64,000 nucleotides of DNA from an uncultured Prevotella sp. (GTDB lineage Bacteria; Bacteroidota; Bacteroidia; Bacteroidales; Bacteroidaceae): assembly GCA_934272845.1 (NCBI GenBank), contig CAKQSF010000006.1, forward strand, positions 21,677 to 85,676, in the 5' to 3' direction. Of the stretch, positions 63,391-64,000 are shown piece after piece. The notes under the pieces are model-generated. The model was not told the DNA's origin. It was given only the letters and a program-made list of their open reading frames with translations, and ran no database searches. How positions within the stretch are numbered: the first letter of the stretch is position 1; the number at the start of each line of letters is the position of its first letter. Made by a program: the position numbers and the translations under genes.

Positions 63391-64000
63391 GTGGGTTGTC
63401 TTTTTATTGGTTTTGGTTTTTGTTGTTTTGTTTGCTTTGTTTTTGGTTTAGTGTATTTTTTCTTTATATAGGTTTAGTTTATATTGTCTGTCCTGTCTGG
63501 AAGGTTATTCTTTGCTGTGTACTGCCTTCCAGGCAGCATGCTATTTTGAGTTTTCTCTTTCCGTGGGCGGTGCCCACGGTTACTAACAGTATTGGCTTCC
63601 AGCCAAGTACTGGTTACGCCAAATAGTGTTGGTCTTGGTACTGGGCCTACTGCCAAGTATCGAACACGCCATGTGGCATAGGTCTTTGTACCGAGCCTAC
63701 TGCCTAATTACACTTTCTATAGTCTATGCATCCTATTGGATTTTCCTTATGCATCCCATCAAGCCTGGAAGGCTATACTTTGAGTAACCGTGGGCACCGC
63801 CCACGGATATGATAGTGTGGTGGGTCTGCCTGGAAGGCAGTACATTATACATTTGCTGTGTACTGGTTTCCTGCCAAGTATCGAACACGCCATGTGGCAT
63901 CGCTCTTTGTACCGAGCCTACTACCTAATTACACTTTCTATAGTCTATGCATCCGATTGGATTTTCCTTATGCATCCCATCAAGCCTGGAAGGCTATACT
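63391..64000. repeat. Repeat mosaic: 128-nt direct repeats, inverted blocks and hairpins
   Basis: No gene is evident. A 128-nt block starting GCCAAGTATCGAACACGCC occurs at 63652 and at 63873 (period 221, four differences) and may continue past the window. The hairpin CCGTGGGCGGTGCCCACGG (63561-63579) recurs inverted at 63788-63806, and CTGCCTGGAAGGCAGTACA (about 63826) is the inverse of a segment at about 63518. The segments near 63590-63651 are more diverged copies. It could be a cluster of MITE-like or palindromic elements; origin unknown. Confidence 0.85.

Noticed and set aside
63391..64000. Window-end repeats considered as an insertion sequence
   Set aside because: No transposase frame is visible in the window; only non-coding repeats are supported.
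1..64000. tRNA, rRNA, tmRNA or known riboswitch genes
   Set aside because: Spacers were read for cloverleaf-type or familiar conserved sequences and none was recognised; a covariance-model scan could still find one.

Overview
The window looks like a chromosomal segment of a Bacteroidales bacterium, most likely a Prevotella relative. The supporting signs are a SusC/SusD pair with a surface lipoprotein, a DPP7-type S46 dipeptidyl peptidase, a fused FeoA-FeoB iron transporter with its small Cys-rich partner, a bacterial GH3-family adenylating enzyme, a near absence of Shine-Dalgarno sites, and at least a dozen promoters of the Bacteroidetes type (-7 TAnnTTTG, sometimes with a -33 TTG/TTTG about 20 nt upstream). 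No rRNA, tRNA, CRISPR array, prophage or intact insertion sequence was seen.

Layout. 0-4.5 kb: nusA and infB, forward. 4.5-9.9 kb, reverse: a histidine-kinase fragment translationally coupled to two NCS2 nucleobase permeases, then a DsbD-like reductase. 10-15 kb, forward: topA, aroK, speA. 15-20 kb, reverse: a phosphate-type porin plus PstS, an AAA ATPase and cysK, with the decayed 3' end of a secreted-protein gene between them. 20-35 kb, forward: an S41 protease, acpP-fabF-rnc, dapB, lepB, a four-helix-bundle protein, pnp, a polysaccharide flippase and DPP7. 35-46 kb, reverse: a Fic protein, a secreted protein and a susC-susD-DUF4957/DUF5123 lipoprotein operon, probably for pectin-like glycan capture; no lyase or hydrolase lies beside it. 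46-51 kb, reverse: a GH3 enzyme, an Ig-like lipoprotein and a DUF3108 protein. 51-54 kb, reverse: feoAB and the Cys-rich peptide. 54-63 kb, reverse: upp, a GH43 glycosidase, a MaoC-like hydratase and two large sensor kinases. 63.4-64 kb: a repeat mosaic.

The most unusual content is between genes. Six arrays packed with the tetranucleotide CTAG (about 100 copies in roughly 1 kb, often at an exact 9-nt period) each begin shortly after the stop codon of an unrelated gene. Other dispersed families are ~41-nt imperfect palindromes built from a 22-nt unit, AT-rich ATTAATTATTAATT/ATGAAGAATGAAG repeats that run into start codons and signal peptides, and a ~60-nt conserved leader element seen upstream of infB, susC and a secreted protein. 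At protein level, the first kinase of the tandem pair has lost its phosphoacceptor His and other catalytic boxes, another kinase has only a dimerisation/phosphotransfer domain, and RNase III carries a ~60-residue basic insertion. All assignments are by reading motifs; no database search was run.
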